Part shown: piece after piece, positions 1-9,698 of the stretch
Numbering within the stretch: position 1 is the stretch's first letter
Layout of the letters: each line of letters begins with the position of its first letter
NCBI RefSeq assembly: GCF_026262505.1
Contig: NC_067204.1
Coordinates: 12,418,522-12,482,521 of the forward strand
Direction: 5' to 3'
DNA length: 64,000 nt
Source: Trichomonas vaginalis G3
Taxonomy: Eukaryota; Parabasalia; Trichomonadida; Trichomonadidae
Made by a program: the position numbers and the translations under genes
The notes under the pieces: generated by a model
The model's input: only the letters and a program-made list of their open reading frames with translations
Told to the model about the DNA's origin: nothing
Databases searched by the model: none

Positions 1-8
1 AAATCCAT
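1..8 (-). CDS. 5' end of an unseen gene (2 codons), cut by window edge
   Basis: Only the start codon (complement of 6-8) and a few bases lie in the window. It is called because the 93 bp just upstream (5-97) are identical to 2130-2222, the start and promoter region of the gene at 1432-2133, including a TCAC initiator-like motif (complement of 24-27). After the ATG the sequence differs from that gene, so this is a paralogue or a rearranged copy. Nothing can be said about the product. Confidence 0.4.
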
Positions 9-97
9 GATAAATTTTAAAAAGTGACAATAAATTCAGAAAACAATTAGTATATTTACAACATTTTGTATGAAAATTTTTCGTTACTGTATAATAT
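5..97. repeat. 93-bp promoter/start duplication, copy 1
   Basis: Identical by eye to 2130-2222. The block holds the ATG, a TCAC initiator-like element and about 75 bp further upstream, so it is a complete compact promoter. The two copies lie in the same orientation about 2.1 kb apart, with the hairpin cassette region between them. Confidence 0.85.
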
Positions 98-131
98 GAT
101 ACCCAAACATTTTACCAAAAAGTAACAGCAA

Positions 132-366
132 TGCAGAGCGCCATGGGCTATACATTGCTGATGCACAGCTTATAGCGCTCTGCATTGCTTCGTTGTGTCG
201 CCAAGTCCTTTGCAATTGCAAGACATTGCAAAAGACTTGGCGACGAAAGCGAAGGATATTAACGGCAATTGGCAGCAGAATAGGCTACTGTTGCCTTGTG
301 CCGTCAATATCCTTCGCTTTCTGGAAGAACTTCGGCTGAATAACTAAGTTATTCAGCCGAAGTTCT
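132..366. repeat. Hairpin cassette A (four stems)
   Basis: Four consecutive inverted repeats: 132-141 with 175-184 (10 bp); 199-215 with 226-242 (17 bp, one mismatch); 249-267 with 299-317 (19 bp, one mismatch, loop containing AGCAGCAGAATAGGC); and 326-366, two 20-bp arms around one base. There is no ORF of note. Stems and linkers occur in the order stem1, CGAAAGC linker, stem2, CTTTCTGGA linker, stem3. The same order recurs in cassette B with different stem sequences. Function unknown: it could be a structured RNA, subterminal repeats of a DNA transposon, or a cruciform-forming repeat. Confidence 0.8.
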
Positions 367-426
367 CCTACAACAAGGTACTGCAGGGCGCTACAGGCCA
401 TGTACTAACAATATACAGCCTGCAGC

Positions 427-946
427 GTAGGGTTGTTAAAAATATCAAAAATTAGCGTTTTGAAGACACCATGGTGTCTTATAATTTTCCCTTCCTTATT
501 GGCGTGTAGAAATAAATGCGCCAATAGATTGAAGAAGAAGAATTGTTTTTCTCTTAATGAACTTTAAGCAAAACGGCTGTTTCAGTCATTAATTCTTAAA
601 AATAAAAAGGGTAAAAACTAAATACAATGGGTAAAATTCAATAGTGTCTGTGCTATCGTTCAATTTGAAGGTGTCTTTTGAAACCGCAAGACACATTGAA
701 TTTTTGAATAGTGTATTATGGTTTGACAGACACCAATGAAAAAAATAAAATGATATTTATTTTAAATATATAAGATCCTTATATAAAATATAAATATTTT
801 ATCGTTTTATTTTCTTGTTTTAGAAATGTTTTTTATTGAAAAATCAATAAAACTAACTCCAAAATAAAATTTTTGATTTAAAGACACTATGATGACACCA
901 GGCAAATCTTCCAAGACACCTATCGTCGGGAATCTAACAACCCTAC
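427..946. repeat. 520-bp segment bounded by 12-bp inverted repeats
   Basis: GTAGGGTTGTTA at 427-438 is the reverse complement of 935-946. The segment is AT-rich, has no ORF, and contains the palindrome GACACCATGGTGTC near 466 and several related GACAC motifs. It separates hairpin cassettes A and B, so it may be the middle of one composite repetitive element or an insertion between two copies. No target duplication was identified. Confidence 0.5.
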
Positions 947-975
947 TGCAGCGCTATGCAGTACCTTGTATAATT

Positions 976-1126
976 GCTAAGTTTAGTCTGATCTTATGCA
1001 ATCAGACTAAACTTAGCTACGAAAGCAAAGGACAACGGCAACAAAAAGCAGCAGAATAGGCCACTGTTACCTTGTTCTGCCGTTGTCCTTTGCTTTCTGG
1101 AAGAACTTCGGCTGAATAACTAAGTT
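976..1126. repeat. Hairpin cassette B
   Basis: Second copy of the cassette: stem1 976-992 with 1001-1017 (17 bp perfect), stem2 1025-1040 with 1078-1093 (16 bp perfect), then one arm of stem3 (1102-1126). Linkers, the stem2 loop and the stem3 arm match cassette A. Stem1 is an entirely different sequence, and stem2 differs by changes present on both arms. The second arm of stem3 is replaced by unrelated sequence. Confidence 0.8.
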
Positions 1127-1162
1127 CAAAAAACTCATGGGGCCAGTGCGCAAAAAACACAA

Positions 1163-1298
1163 ATTCTCAGACATACGATTATTTTTGATTCAAATGCTGT
1201 TCGGCATTAAAAGCAAAAATAATCATATATCTGAGAATTACACTTTTCCGACATTTTTGGGTCGCTTCGCGCCCCTGACAAAACATCGGAAAAGTGTA
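1163..1298. repeat. Two further hairpins beside cassette B
   Basis: 1163-1187 pairs with 1214-1238 (25 bp, two mismatches that would be G-U pairs in a minus-strand transcript). 1239-1251 pairs with 1286-1298 (13 bp). They abut each other, continuing the run of stems. A 74-codon ORF crossing them (1137-1361) is not considered coding. Confidence 0.7.
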
Positions 1299-1431
1299 AA
1301 TTTTAGGACCCTGGGAAGGTGGTTATGTATGTTTTCTAAATGTTGGAAAAGTAGGGTATAGAATGAATTAATATTTAAAATTGACGTTGTATGAATGCAT
1401 GCACCCATTAAATTAAATTAAAAAAAATTAT

Positions 1432-2133
1432 TCAATTAACATAATCTGGATTTAATGGTTGATATAATCTTTTTATTGGATTGTGGTCATGATAAATGTA
1501 TGTTTCGATCTGAACATTATTCATTTTGGGCTCGGGCTTTAGGCTTTGTTTGTTTTGATTTTTTTCTTTGGATCTTGAATTATCACATACTATTATTCCC
1601 CTTGGCCTCGGATTCACTTGATCTATTCGCATTAACACATAATTAGTAGCTTCAATAACTCTATTATCTGGTGCAGGATAACATTCTTCTGTTAATTTTT
1701 TATCATTAAGGATCTCATCTGGAATCTTATATCCAAATACTTTTTCCCACAATGTTTGAGATTTCTGTTTTCTCATGACAAAATTTTTGAGATCTGAAAT
1801 TCGTTGAATATCTTTTAAGTAGTGCGGATAGTAGTTGAGAATTTCATTTCCCAATTTTTTGATTAACTCAAAATCTTTTTGAACAGTTTCTCTTTTTGGA
1901 TGAAACATTTGTATGTATTCCTCAAAACAATAGCAAGCCAAATTCCATCTCTTGAACATTAGACCTGTAACTTCGCCAATAAAACGGAATTTTTCTATGT
2001 TATGATAATATAATGAGTATCTAAATGAAAAAAAGAGATCCTCTTCGACATTTTCAATATTAGATGATACTATTTGATCGATCTTTGGAATAAAATTGTA
2101 GTATTCATTGAGTATATCTTGATATTTTTCCAT
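1432..2133 (-). CDS. Hypothetical protein, 233 aa, family not recognised
   Basis: An open frame starting at the ATG complementary to 2131-2133. A TCACTTTTT initiator-like motif (complement of 2144-2152) lies about 15 nt upstream, the usual place in this lineage. The N-terminal two thirds are rich in aromatic, Glu and Lys residues and probably helical. The C-terminal 50 residues are polar (Asn, Lys, Pro, His) and likely disordered. There is no signal peptide, membrane segment or catalytic motif that I recognise. The duplicated promoter at the left edge suggests a multicopy family. It is probably a real gene, product unknown. Confidence 0.6.
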   Translation of the reverse strand: MEKYQDILNEYYNFIPKIDQIVSSNIENVEEDLFFSFRYSLYYHNIEKFRFIGEVTGLMFKRWNLACYCFEEYIQMFHPKRETVQKDFELIKKLGNEILNYYPHYLKDIQRISDLKNFVMRKQKSQTLWEKVFGYKIPDEILNDKKLTEECYPAPDNRVIEATNYVLMRIDQVNPRPRGIIVCDNSRSKEKNQNKQSLKPEPKMNNVQIETYIYHDHNPIKRLYQPLNPDYVN

Positions 2134-2222
2134 GATAAATTTTAAAAAGTGACAATAAATTCAGAAAACAATTAGTATATTTACAACATTTTGTATGAAA
2201 ATTTTTCGTTACTGTATAATAT
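2130..2222. repeat. 93-bp promoter/start duplication, copy 2
   Basis: Identical to 5-97. Similarity stops exactly at the start codon on one side and after a TATAATAT string on the other. Confidence 0.85.
2144..2152 (-). promoter_or_regulatory. Initiator-like element of the 1432-2133 gene
   Basis: Read on the minus strand this is TCACTTTTT, ending about 10 nt before the ATG. It matches the TCA-pyrimidine-W core of the trichomonad initiator described in the literature. It is duplicated at 19-27. Confidence 0.55.
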
Positions 2223-2526
2223 TGCTCGCAAATTTAATGAGTTTTTGAGAGCTTTTAAAAAATAATCGTTATCGCCCCATTTAATAGATGTACTATTTAA
2301 TATTATCTACTTTATTTGATGAAAGCGATTAAAAATGACACGTGATTTACTTATCGTTGCTGCGGATGCATAAAAATCAAAATTCTGAGTGAGAGCACAT
2401 ACCAACAAACAAGTTTGCATAACGCACTCTTGACGGTCATATTTCCGCATTCAAGTTATGCCTCATATAGATATACGGATGTAATTTCCCCAATGATCAA
2501 GTGTCTGTCCTGAAAAGATAGATATA

Positions 2527-2555
2527 GGGTGTCCAAAGGTGCGTTTAGCACAGCG
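2527..2555. repeat. mariner left terminal inverted repeat
   Basis: Matches the reverse complement of 3789-3817 for about 25 bp with one difference, beginning immediately inside the flanking TA. Confidence 0.9.
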
Positions 2556-2730
2556 CTCTATATGAGACTATTAAAGGAGATATATGCTGATTATAAATAT
2601 ATAATAAAAAATATGAATATATGTATATGATGAGTATGTTGTATTTTGGCGCCATGCCGGGATATAAAATGAATTTTGAGACAAGAGGCGGTTTCGCGGG
2701 AAATTTTGGCGGGATTTTTTTCATTTTTTA

Positions 2731-3739
2731 ATGAATCATAAAGAAAACATCCTCGCTCTTGCAAAAAAAATGCAAAGACTGTAAAAAAATCTACGAGACA
2801 TTGGTAAAATGCTTCGGTATGGATGCCCTAGCTATTCCACTGTAACGTATCATGTTAGGATGTATCACTTCATGAACAAAAAGGCGCCCATCATAAAAAT
2901 TGACAAAAAATCGCCGGATCAAAGAAAAATCAAAGCAATTCTTCAAGCGCTAGATGAAGACCAAAGAGCATCACTCAGAAGGATAGAGGAGATGACAAAG
3001 ATACCACGTACAACAGTCAGTTATTATCTGCACAATTATTTGAACTACAAACTAGCGTATACACGTTGGGTTCCGCACAACCTTAATTCAGTTCAAAAAA
3101 AATCTAGAGTCCAATCTTCGAAAGAGCTCCTCTCTATATTGGGTGCGTATCAATCCAAGAAGTTTCGCTTTTTAGTAACAGGGGACGAGTCTTGGTTTCA
3201 ATATGCAACAGAAGCCAAAATCATGTGGATCCCGAAGGATGAAAATCCGCAAACATTCCCGAAGAAAAAAATTGACACACCAATGATGATGTTGTCGGTT
3301 TTTTGGGGCGTGAATGGCATCATCGCAATTGATATTCTTCAAAAACCTAATACGATGAATGCTCAGTATCTAATTGACAATGTTCTTACTCAAATTATCA
3401 ATTCTGATGAGTTTGAGAAATCCAAACAACAAAAACAAAAGTTTGCAATTCATTTTGATAATTCAAGAGTTCACAAAAGTCATAAGGTAATGAATTACTT
3501 GGTGGAAAACAATGTCAAAGTTGTTCCAAACCCAATTTATTCACCTGATATTGCACCCTCTGACTTTTATTTATTCGGCACGCTAAAAAAGAGAGCTGAA
3601 GGACGCGAGTCCAGATGATCTTGAAAATTTTGTAAGAGAGCAATTTGAGCAATTTTCTCATGATGATTTAAAGCGTGTCTTTCAAGCCTGGATCGATCGC
3701 TGCGAACGCATGATTGAATCCAATGGTGATTATATTTAA
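2731..3739 (+). pseudogene. mariner transposase, inactivated
   Basis: The DD34D transposase that cuts and pastes the element. The gene starts at the ATG at 2731, meets an in-frame TAA at 2782-2784, then reads open from 2785 to about 3595. There a one-base shift moves the reading frame so that the apparent protein stops at 3618; the true C-terminal part continues in another frame to a TAA at 3737-3739. Visible motifs: a helix-turn-helix region about residues 50-110, first Asp in VTGDESWFQY, second Asp in IHFDNSRVHK, and the mariner signature YSPDIAPSDFYLF holding the third Asp. One nonsense and one frameshift make it a pseudogene. Confidence 0.92.
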
Positions 3740-3788
3740 ATAAACTTTATATATATGTAACTTGTTTATTTCTATTCGCAGTATTCAG

Positions 3789-3817
3789 GTTTGTGCTAAA
3801 CACACCTTTGGACACCC
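3789..3817. repeat. mariner right terminal inverted repeat
   Basis: Ends in ACACCC directly before the TA duplication at 3818-3819. It is the inverted partner of 2527-2555. Confidence 0.9.
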
Positions 3818-4070
3818 TATATCATAAATTGTTTTATTTGAAATAATGTTTATCCTGTAATGATTAAGAAAACATTCATTTCGTAATTACATAATGTTTC
3901 TCTTAGCAATGAAACAACCCAAGATGATGTTAATTTCACTCAAGGGAGAAACTTCATAAACTATTAAAGAAGTAGAAATACGAGTATATCTTGTAAAAAT
4001 TATACATACAGAGGATTTTTATTTATACACCGAATCGATTTATAATACAAAATAACATTTTTTTTGAATC

Positions 4071-5057
4071 TCATTTATAAACAGTTTCCCATTCTATTTC
4101 ATCTTTTTCATTTGGATCAATTATGATTGGCTGGAACATGCTCCAATCGCTAGGACACCATGTGGCAATAGAATCCCATGTTTTCCATAACGCAATTGCA
4201 TCATTTTCTGTTTCAGGCTGAAAAGCAAATGATTGCTTTGTTCCAAGTACATCAACAATGTTTAGTTGTGCTGGATGCATTGGGGACTTGACAATCCATG
4301 TGTTTAAAAGTTTTGATGAAATTAAAAGATTATCTTCGCGACAAAGTACAACTCTGTCTTCAAATATAAATAAATCTGCCTTAATATTCGATGGTTTGCA
4401 TACATGATATCCAGGAACAAGCCAAAGTAGTGGAGAATTCTTAGGAATAAAAACTTTTTGTTTATCACTCAGTTTAAAGAGTTTTGTGAGCTTATCTTTA
4501 AACTGTTGTGCAATTCTTGCATGCTGAGATTCAAATTCTATCTTATTAAGATCAAGAAGACAGTGTTGATAAATCGAATAACACGAATCATCAACAGGTA
4601 TGATTTCTAGTATTTGTTTCCAAAATACTGTCCAAGTGGCAATATATGTGTATGGAAAACTAAACCAAAACTTCAAATCAACATTTTTCGAACTTAATGC
4701 ATCAAGAAATGGCTTGTGAGATTTTGATTTTGCTATTTTTTGAAAGTCTGCAGGTGTTGGAATGTTTTCATCAAGGATTTTATATAAGTCTCGTAGTTCA
4801 GGTTCAGAATTAAAAAGATCAACAATGGAATTAAGCGATTGTACTGAAGATTTCACAAATTTTGTTTCAAAACTAATGATTTTCTTTGATATTTGAACTA
4901 ATGTTTCAAATGCCTGAGAACATAAATTTCCAGTTTTGATCAAATCTTCATAAAAAGGTGTAACTGACTCTAGAATTTGTTGTGCTAGCGAACACATCTC
5001 TGAAGACATATCTGTTCGTGTAGTAATTAGATCATTAATTTGAACACTTGATTTCAT
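4071..5057 (-). CDS. Possible DH-PH (RhoGEF-like) protein, about 328 aa
   Basis: The ATG at 5057 is preferred over the upstream ATG at 5096. A TCACTTTT initiator-like motif (complement of 5067-5074) lies 10-17 nt before the former and inside the latter's coding sequence. Residues about 15-195 are helical and have the spacing of a Dbl-homology domain, with a hydrophobic FPYTYIATWTVFW stretch where DH domains carry their conserved LPxxR-type helix. Residues about 205-310 are strand-rich and end in a Trp-containing helix (ALWKTWDSIATW), as PH domains do. The key conserved residues are weak, so exchange activity on Rho-type GTPases is only a suggestion. Otherwise a hypothetical cytosolic protein. 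Confidence 0.5.
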   Translation of the reverse strand: MKSSVQINDLITTRTDMSSEMCSLAQQILESVTPFYEDLIKTGNLCSQAFETLVQISKKIISFETKFVKSSVQSLNSIVDLFNSEPELRDLYKILDENIPTPADFQKIAKSKSHKPFLDALSSKNVDLKFWFSFPYTYIATWTVFWKQILEIIPVDDSCYSIYQHCLLDLNKIEFESQHARIAQQFKDKLTKLFKLSDKQKVFIPKNSPLLWLVPGYHVCKPSNIKADLFIFEDRVVLCREDNLLISSKLLNTWIVKSPMHPAQLNIVDVLGTKQSFAFQPETENDAIALWKTWDSIATWCPSDWSMFQPIIIDPNEKDEIEWETVYK

Positions 5058-5066
5058 TTTTGTCAG

Positions 5067-5074
5067 AAAAGTGA
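5067..5074 (-). promoter_or_regulatory. Initiator-like element, decides the start of the 4071-5057 gene
   Basis: TCACTTTT on the minus strand, with its TCA about 15 nt before the ATG at 5057. Transcription starting here would exclude the upstream ATG at 5096. Confidence 0.6.
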
Positions 5075-5096
5075 CAAAAATAAAAAACGAACTCAT

Positions 5097-5715
5097 CTTT
5101 CTTGAAGAGATTTATAATAAAGTTCCAAGAATGGCACAACATAATTAAATTGACCGTTGTCTACACATTGTTTAGTGAATAAACACACTTATACGCTTAT
5201 GAAATTCCAACGATTTATATGTGATAATTTTTTTTAGTTCTGCACAATAAAATCACATTAATTCTACTTAAGCAGTGGAATATTCTTTTTCCTGTTCGCA
5301 CACTGATGCTTAGTTTAATATGCTTAGAAAAATAAAATATTCTAATGATAACTCTATTCATATTCTTCTTCTATACTCATTTGAGCGAGTGTCAAAATGA
5401 AATTTGAATATATCACTTGAATTGCATTAATCTTATTGGTTATTCAACATATTTTTTTTAGAGATATCACATGACAATACAAAATCCACAATCTTTGATA
5501 ATACCTGTTTTGTTGGCATACTAACCAGACAGTTAACCCAAAAGATAAAAATAAAAATGATAAATTTACTTCCAAAACGTATATTTGATCTAATGAATAT
5601 ATTCTATTATGTAAATTATTCTTATTTTCATGAAAATTATTTGCAGAAGTTTCGATTCAGGTCATCAAAGCTGTAAAAATGTCATCGATTCTGCCATGTA
5701 AAAAAAAAGTTTTCA
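5097..5715. other. Intergenic region between divergent genes
   Basis: About 620 bp of AT-rich sequence between two divergently transcribed genes. I see no ORF, inverted repeat or RNA gene. It must hold the promoters of both. Confidence 0.5.
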
Positions 5716-8250
5716 ATGTATCAACCCTGTGAATCTTTGACAACTCTTGCACAGATTCAGGCAAAGCTTCTGAGCTTCCAGGAGCTTCTTGAATCGCAGA
5801 GTGACAAAGAGGCGCAGTTAACAAACGAAATGTTGAATTTCTCAAGTGATGTTATGTGCGAACTGCGTTTATTATCACTTGTTAGATCACAAATAATTAA
5901 AAATGAAGTCCTTGATATCCAAAAATCTCTTGATTCGCAAATGCTTAAAGGATTAACTTTTTCTAATCTAGTTTACTGTCCAATGTTTTTCGAAAGCAAC
6001 TTATTAAATCATTACATGACATTTATTACATACATGCGTTCAAATCCAGGCGTTTTAGCTAAATCATTTTACCATTATTCGAAACTTCATCCAGAAACAG
6101 TTGGCCATCTTGCTTACTCATTATTTTTAACACTTTTCCAACAAGGATGGTGCTCTGAAGAAGATCATTTACTTTATTTGACATTAAAAGAATTTGCCGA
6201 TTATCAATTTCAAAATCAAGTCAAAACTACGATTAACAACACCCCACCGGACAATATCGGATTAAATTTAAGACCACCGTTATTATCCCAAACATCTGTA
6301 TTACAAGATTTAGAGCCATTCGCTTCATTTGTAACATCATATTTATTTAATGGCTGTTCACTTGCATATTTGCAAAGTGCTCTTAGCCAAACAGTTACTA
6401 TTGTCCATTCTCTCAGTTCTCTTCGCGAACTACACAATAATTTCACTCAAGTTCCGAATTCAGATATTATAGCTCCATACAAGTACTGGACAACCATTTG
6501 CAAGCATGCAAAATACACATTCAACTCATTAGTCAACAGTATCGAGCTCTTACCATCCGGAATTTCCAAATTATTTACTCATATCAGAACCCATCCTTCT
6601 GGAGGCGATACAGTTTGTTTACTACTATTCTTTGAGTCCTTTATTAACAGGGCTCTTGAAAATCCAGCCGTTCTTGGCCTCCATCCATGGCATCCAGAAT
6701 CAAATGCTTGGTCCCCCTTAAAAGACATTGCAACCGTATTCAAAGTGAAGTACATGACTGCTCTTCCATCCTCCTTCCTTTCTCCTCTCAAGAAAATTCT
6801 CGACACCATTCCAGATTTCGTCGAAATTGACTTCACCACTTTTCTCGACCACTTAACCGATAACAGCATCATAAACACGTCCATGATGTCCGAGAAAGAG
6901 CTTATTTTCACCAACCCTCATTTCCCTAAAGAGCTCGTCATTACCGGCAGAGATATCGTTGAATTACATTTAGCCGCTTTGAGTTTACCCGAAGAATTCA
7001 AAGATTCCGCGTTCAAATCATCGATGTCACGTTTAGGAAATATTCCTAAACTTACAGAAGCCGCGTTAGAGCATTTTCGCATTGTTTTACAACGACAAAA
7101 AGAAATCACTGCTGCAGCAAAATTAATGAGGCAGCAAAGTCTTTTTAATGTCGTTGAAGACAAGAATACGAACAATAGATTAGATCCTTTTGCCGAAGCA
7201 TTCTATGATTCCATTGCAACATTGCCGTCTTTCACTAATTTCATTGATTATTTGCATCCGACTGATGCTGTTTCATTTTTGGAACAAATGAGAATTTTGA
7301 CACCTCATTTTCTTGATCCCAAAGACATTGTTGAAGCCGATTCCGTCTTGTATTATGCAGTACACAGTTCCGGACCCATTGAATCCCTTCTTCCAAGAAT
7401 CGACGCTGTTACAGAGATGAGAAACACTCGAGCGATGGAAGCAGCAGACAGAAGTTCCGCGATTGATACACAGCATCAAAGAATCTCTGACGCTTTGAAG
7501 ATGGTTTTATCGATGAGGGAGAACGTGCAGAGTTATTTGCTCTATAATATAGCGTTGACATTAGTTCACGAGAACTTACAACAATCGTTCCAAATGGCTA
7601 TGTTTCCTTCTCATTTGTTTTTAACAAATATTGACACTTTTAATAATTCCACGAGTTTGCTTCTTAGAGAGACAGAAACAGTATGTGGAAACTTGGGAAT
7701 GACGGCAAACCAAACTGTTCTGATAGCAAGAGTAATGTTCTTTAAGATGACTGACCATGTAACAGTTCTTTCGTTCATAAAAGGTGAAAAAAGTGTTTGG
7801 AAAAATTCAACAATTATAAACCAAATTCTGAAAAGTCACCAAAAAGAAATGATCGAAAAAGTAACAAGTTCATGGAAGATGTCATTTGAATTACGTCGTG
7901 TTTATATCGAGCGTGCAGCAGATTTGCTTGGCCACATCAAAGTTTCGAGTGGTATTTCTGTCATGTTGTATTATGTTGTAGAAATGATTACAACTGTTAC
8001 AGAATTGACAAAGAATTGTAAGGATTTGTCATTTGACACAGTTATTTTACTTGTTATGATTATGACAAAAATGAATCATATATACGGAACAAACAAGTTC
8101 ATTTCGCATTTCATTCTTGGAAATAATTCTGTTGACACTCTTTTGACTGCTGAAGAAAATCAGTATTTGTCTGTGTTTTCTTCGGCTGTTTGCATGCTCA
8201 ACAGACTTTGCAGCGAATATGATAAGAGAATTACAAGCGAATGGGATTAG
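5716..8250 (+). CDS. RasGAP-like domain protein, 844 aa
   Basis: A long intact frame, mostly alpha-helical. Residues about 120-350 resemble a RasGAP fold: AYSLFLTLFQQGWCSEED fits the early helices, and LLLFFESFINRALENPAVLG near residue 300 resembles the FxxRFxxPAI-type motif of GAP domains, including those of GAPVD1-like endocytic proteins. I do not see a convincing arginine finger, so catalysis is not certain. The C-terminal 350 residues are helical with no clear motif. No membrane segment. It may act on a small GTPase in membrane traffic, by inference. The ATG at 5716 is the first in frame. Confidence 0.55.
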   Translation: MYQPCESLTTLAQIQAKLLSFQELLESQSDKEAQLTNEMLNFSSDVMCELRLLSLVRSQIIKNEVLDIQKSLDSQMLKGLTFSNLVYCPMFFESNLLNHYMTFITYMRSNPGVLAKSFYHYSKLHPETVGHLAYSLFLTLFQQGWCSEEDHLLYLTLKEFADYQFQNQVKTTINNTPPDNIGLNLRPPLLSQTSVLQDLEPFASFVTSYLFNGCSLAYLQSALSQTVTIVHSLSSLRELHNNFTQVPNSDIIAPYKYWTTICKHAKYTFNSLVNSIELLPSGISKLFTHIRTHPSGGDTVCLLLFFESFINRALENPAVLGLHPWHPESNAWSPLKDIATVFKVKYMTALPSSFLSPLKKILDTIPDFVEIDFTTFLDHLTDNSIINTSMMSEKELIFTNPHFPKELVITGRDIVELHLAALSLPEEFKDSAFKSSMSRLGNIPKLTEAALEHFRIVLQRQKEITAAAKLMRQQSLFNVVEDKNTNNRLDPFAEAFYDSIATLPSFTNFIDYLHPTDAVSFLEQMRILTPHFLDPKDIVEADSVLYYAVHSSGPIESLLPRIDAVTEMRNTRAMEAADRSSAIDTQHQRISDALKMVLSMRENVQSYLLYNIALTLVHENLQQSFQMAMFPSHLFLTNIDTFNNSTSLLLRETETVCGNLGMTANQTVLIARVMFFKMTDHVTVLSFIKGEKSVWKNSTIINQILKSHQKEMIEKVTSSWKMSFELRRVYIERAADLLGHIKVSSGISVMLYYVVEMITTVTELTKNCKDLSFDTVILLVMIMTKMNHIYGTNKFISHFILGNNSVDTLLTAEENQYLSVFSSAVCMLNRLCSEYDKRITSEWD

Positions 8251-8405
8251 ATACTTTTTATTTATTATTTTGTGTAATGATTTATTTACCCTAAAAAATA
8301 GATTATGTTTTATTGGACTTCTTGTAATTTTTTTACCTATTGAATAGATGATAACAATGGAGTATTATCATTATCGTCTGATTAGATTCTTTTGAGTTAT
8401 TTTGT
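8251..8405. other. 3' intergenic sequence
   Basis: AT-rich sequence after the RasGAP-like gene. No feature recognised apart from short T runs. Confidence 0.4.
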
Positions 8406-8409
8406 TTAA

Positions 8410-8549
8410 AGATCACTAGCTTATTCCTTGAGTCTGCTTCTCGAGATTTTTTTGGATGTTAAAATGGTGAAAAGATAGAGTATGATGTATTTAGGTCTAT
8501 TCTTAAAAATATCATTTCTATCATAGGGAAAAGCTAAGCTAGTGATCCC
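8410..8549. mobile_element. 140-bp TTAA-flanked inverted-repeat element (MITE-like)
   Basis: GATCACTAGCTTA at the left end is inverted as TAAGCTAGTGATC at the right end, and both ends are bordered by TTAA (8406-8409, 8550-8553). Non-coding. It resembles a miniature transposable element with a TTAA target duplication, as left by piggyBac-type transposases; the mobilising enzyme is unknown. Confidence 0.65.
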
Positions 8550-8952
8550 TTAATGATTTGAAAAAGATTTATGGTTAAAAATATATTATGCTTTATTGAA
8601 CATCTTGTGAATGAAGTACTATCTATATCGTCTGATGATAATATATGAACATGAAAAATCACAATATTTTATTACTTTGAGGACATTTCCTATCACTTTT
8701 ACACCAAAAATCAAAATATATAAAGAGGGAATTATCTATACGATTATTTTGTTATTCTATATTTCGATAATTATGATTTTTATTCTATATTTTAGATGAA
8801 ACAAATATTCAATTTCAGATGCAACTAAATTTCTATACTTTTGAACATTAGTGATGGTTGAGTCCTGTACAGAAATTAGAGTGATCCGATTGGTATATAT
8901 CTTCGCGTACCATGAGATGGAGTTTTTCAATATTATTAATAATCTAAACTGC

Positions 8953-9698
8953 TTGCCCTAAGGTGGACAATATTGAAAGGAATTCAATGAGTTCTCTCAA
9001 AAATAACCGCCTTTTAATATTCAATACTATTGTCCACCTTTCGTCCAACTTAAATAATTTATTTAGAAACAACAAAACAAAATAGATAAAAATAAATAAT
9101 GCAGCAAGGTCCAGAAAGACCTAAAAAATCGAATTGACGGAGTGAATTTTTGATATAACTCATTAAATGGAAATTATGAGATATTATAATTAAAATTTTC
9201 ACACTATCCGAGATATAAGAAAACTAGCATCCAGGTAGCTCGGATATATGGGTAGTATCTATTTTTGGAGAAAACTCCAAAAGTTAAAGTTATGATTTAC
9301 TAATGAGAACAATTATAAGAGAAACAAGTAGCTGAAAAGGAGCATCATTTGATATGACTAACAATTACTTATTCGTAAGTTTCTGCAATGTCTGTTCGAG
9401 GAGAAATGCTGCTTGATTTAGATGAACGTTTATAAGTTTTTAGAGTAAATAGTTGAAGAATTTGGAGTTCCTAGCATGAATATGTTAAGTGGACAGTAGA
9501 GAAATTTGGTAGCAATGCATAACGGTTGCAATATTTTCGGGTAATTCAGAATAGGATCTGTTTGAGCATAAAGAGATGCAATATTATTGCATCTCTAATC
9601 ATTAAAGCCATGTATCTTGTGATTTCAAAGCGTGTTGTGTCTCTGTTCCGCTCACTAAAAATGTAAAAAAAATTTGACTATTATCCACCTTAGGGCAA
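8953..9698. repeat. 746-bp segment with 18-bp terminal inverted repeats
   Basis: TTGCCCTAAGGTGGACAA at 8953-8970 matches the reverse complement of 9681-9698 at 17 of 18 positions. A third, inverted copy of AGGTGGACAATA lies near 9040. No ORF above 60 codons and no clear target duplication. Possibly a non-autonomous transposon or a solo pair of repeats. Confidence 0.6.

Larger units (their letters stand above)
2527..3817 (+). mobile_element. mariner (Tc1/mariner) element, Tvmar1-like
   Basis: A complete 1.29-kb element. The left end GGGTGTCCAAAGGTGCGTTT and the right end are inverted repeats of about 25 bp with one mismatch. TA dinucleotides flank both ends (2525-2526, 3818-3819), the target duplication made by this superfamily. 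It holds a single transposase gene, broken here, so the copy cannot move by itself. Mariner elements are known to be abundant in T. vaginalis. Confidence 0.95.

Noticed and set aside
1137-1361. 74-codon ORF
   Set aside because: Runs through two consecutive hairpins; no protein features and no initiator-like motif.
2809-3618. Calling the 269-codon frame an intact transposase
   Set aside because: The family N-terminus lies upstream behind an in-frame stop and the C-terminus lies in another frame, so it is a pseudogene.
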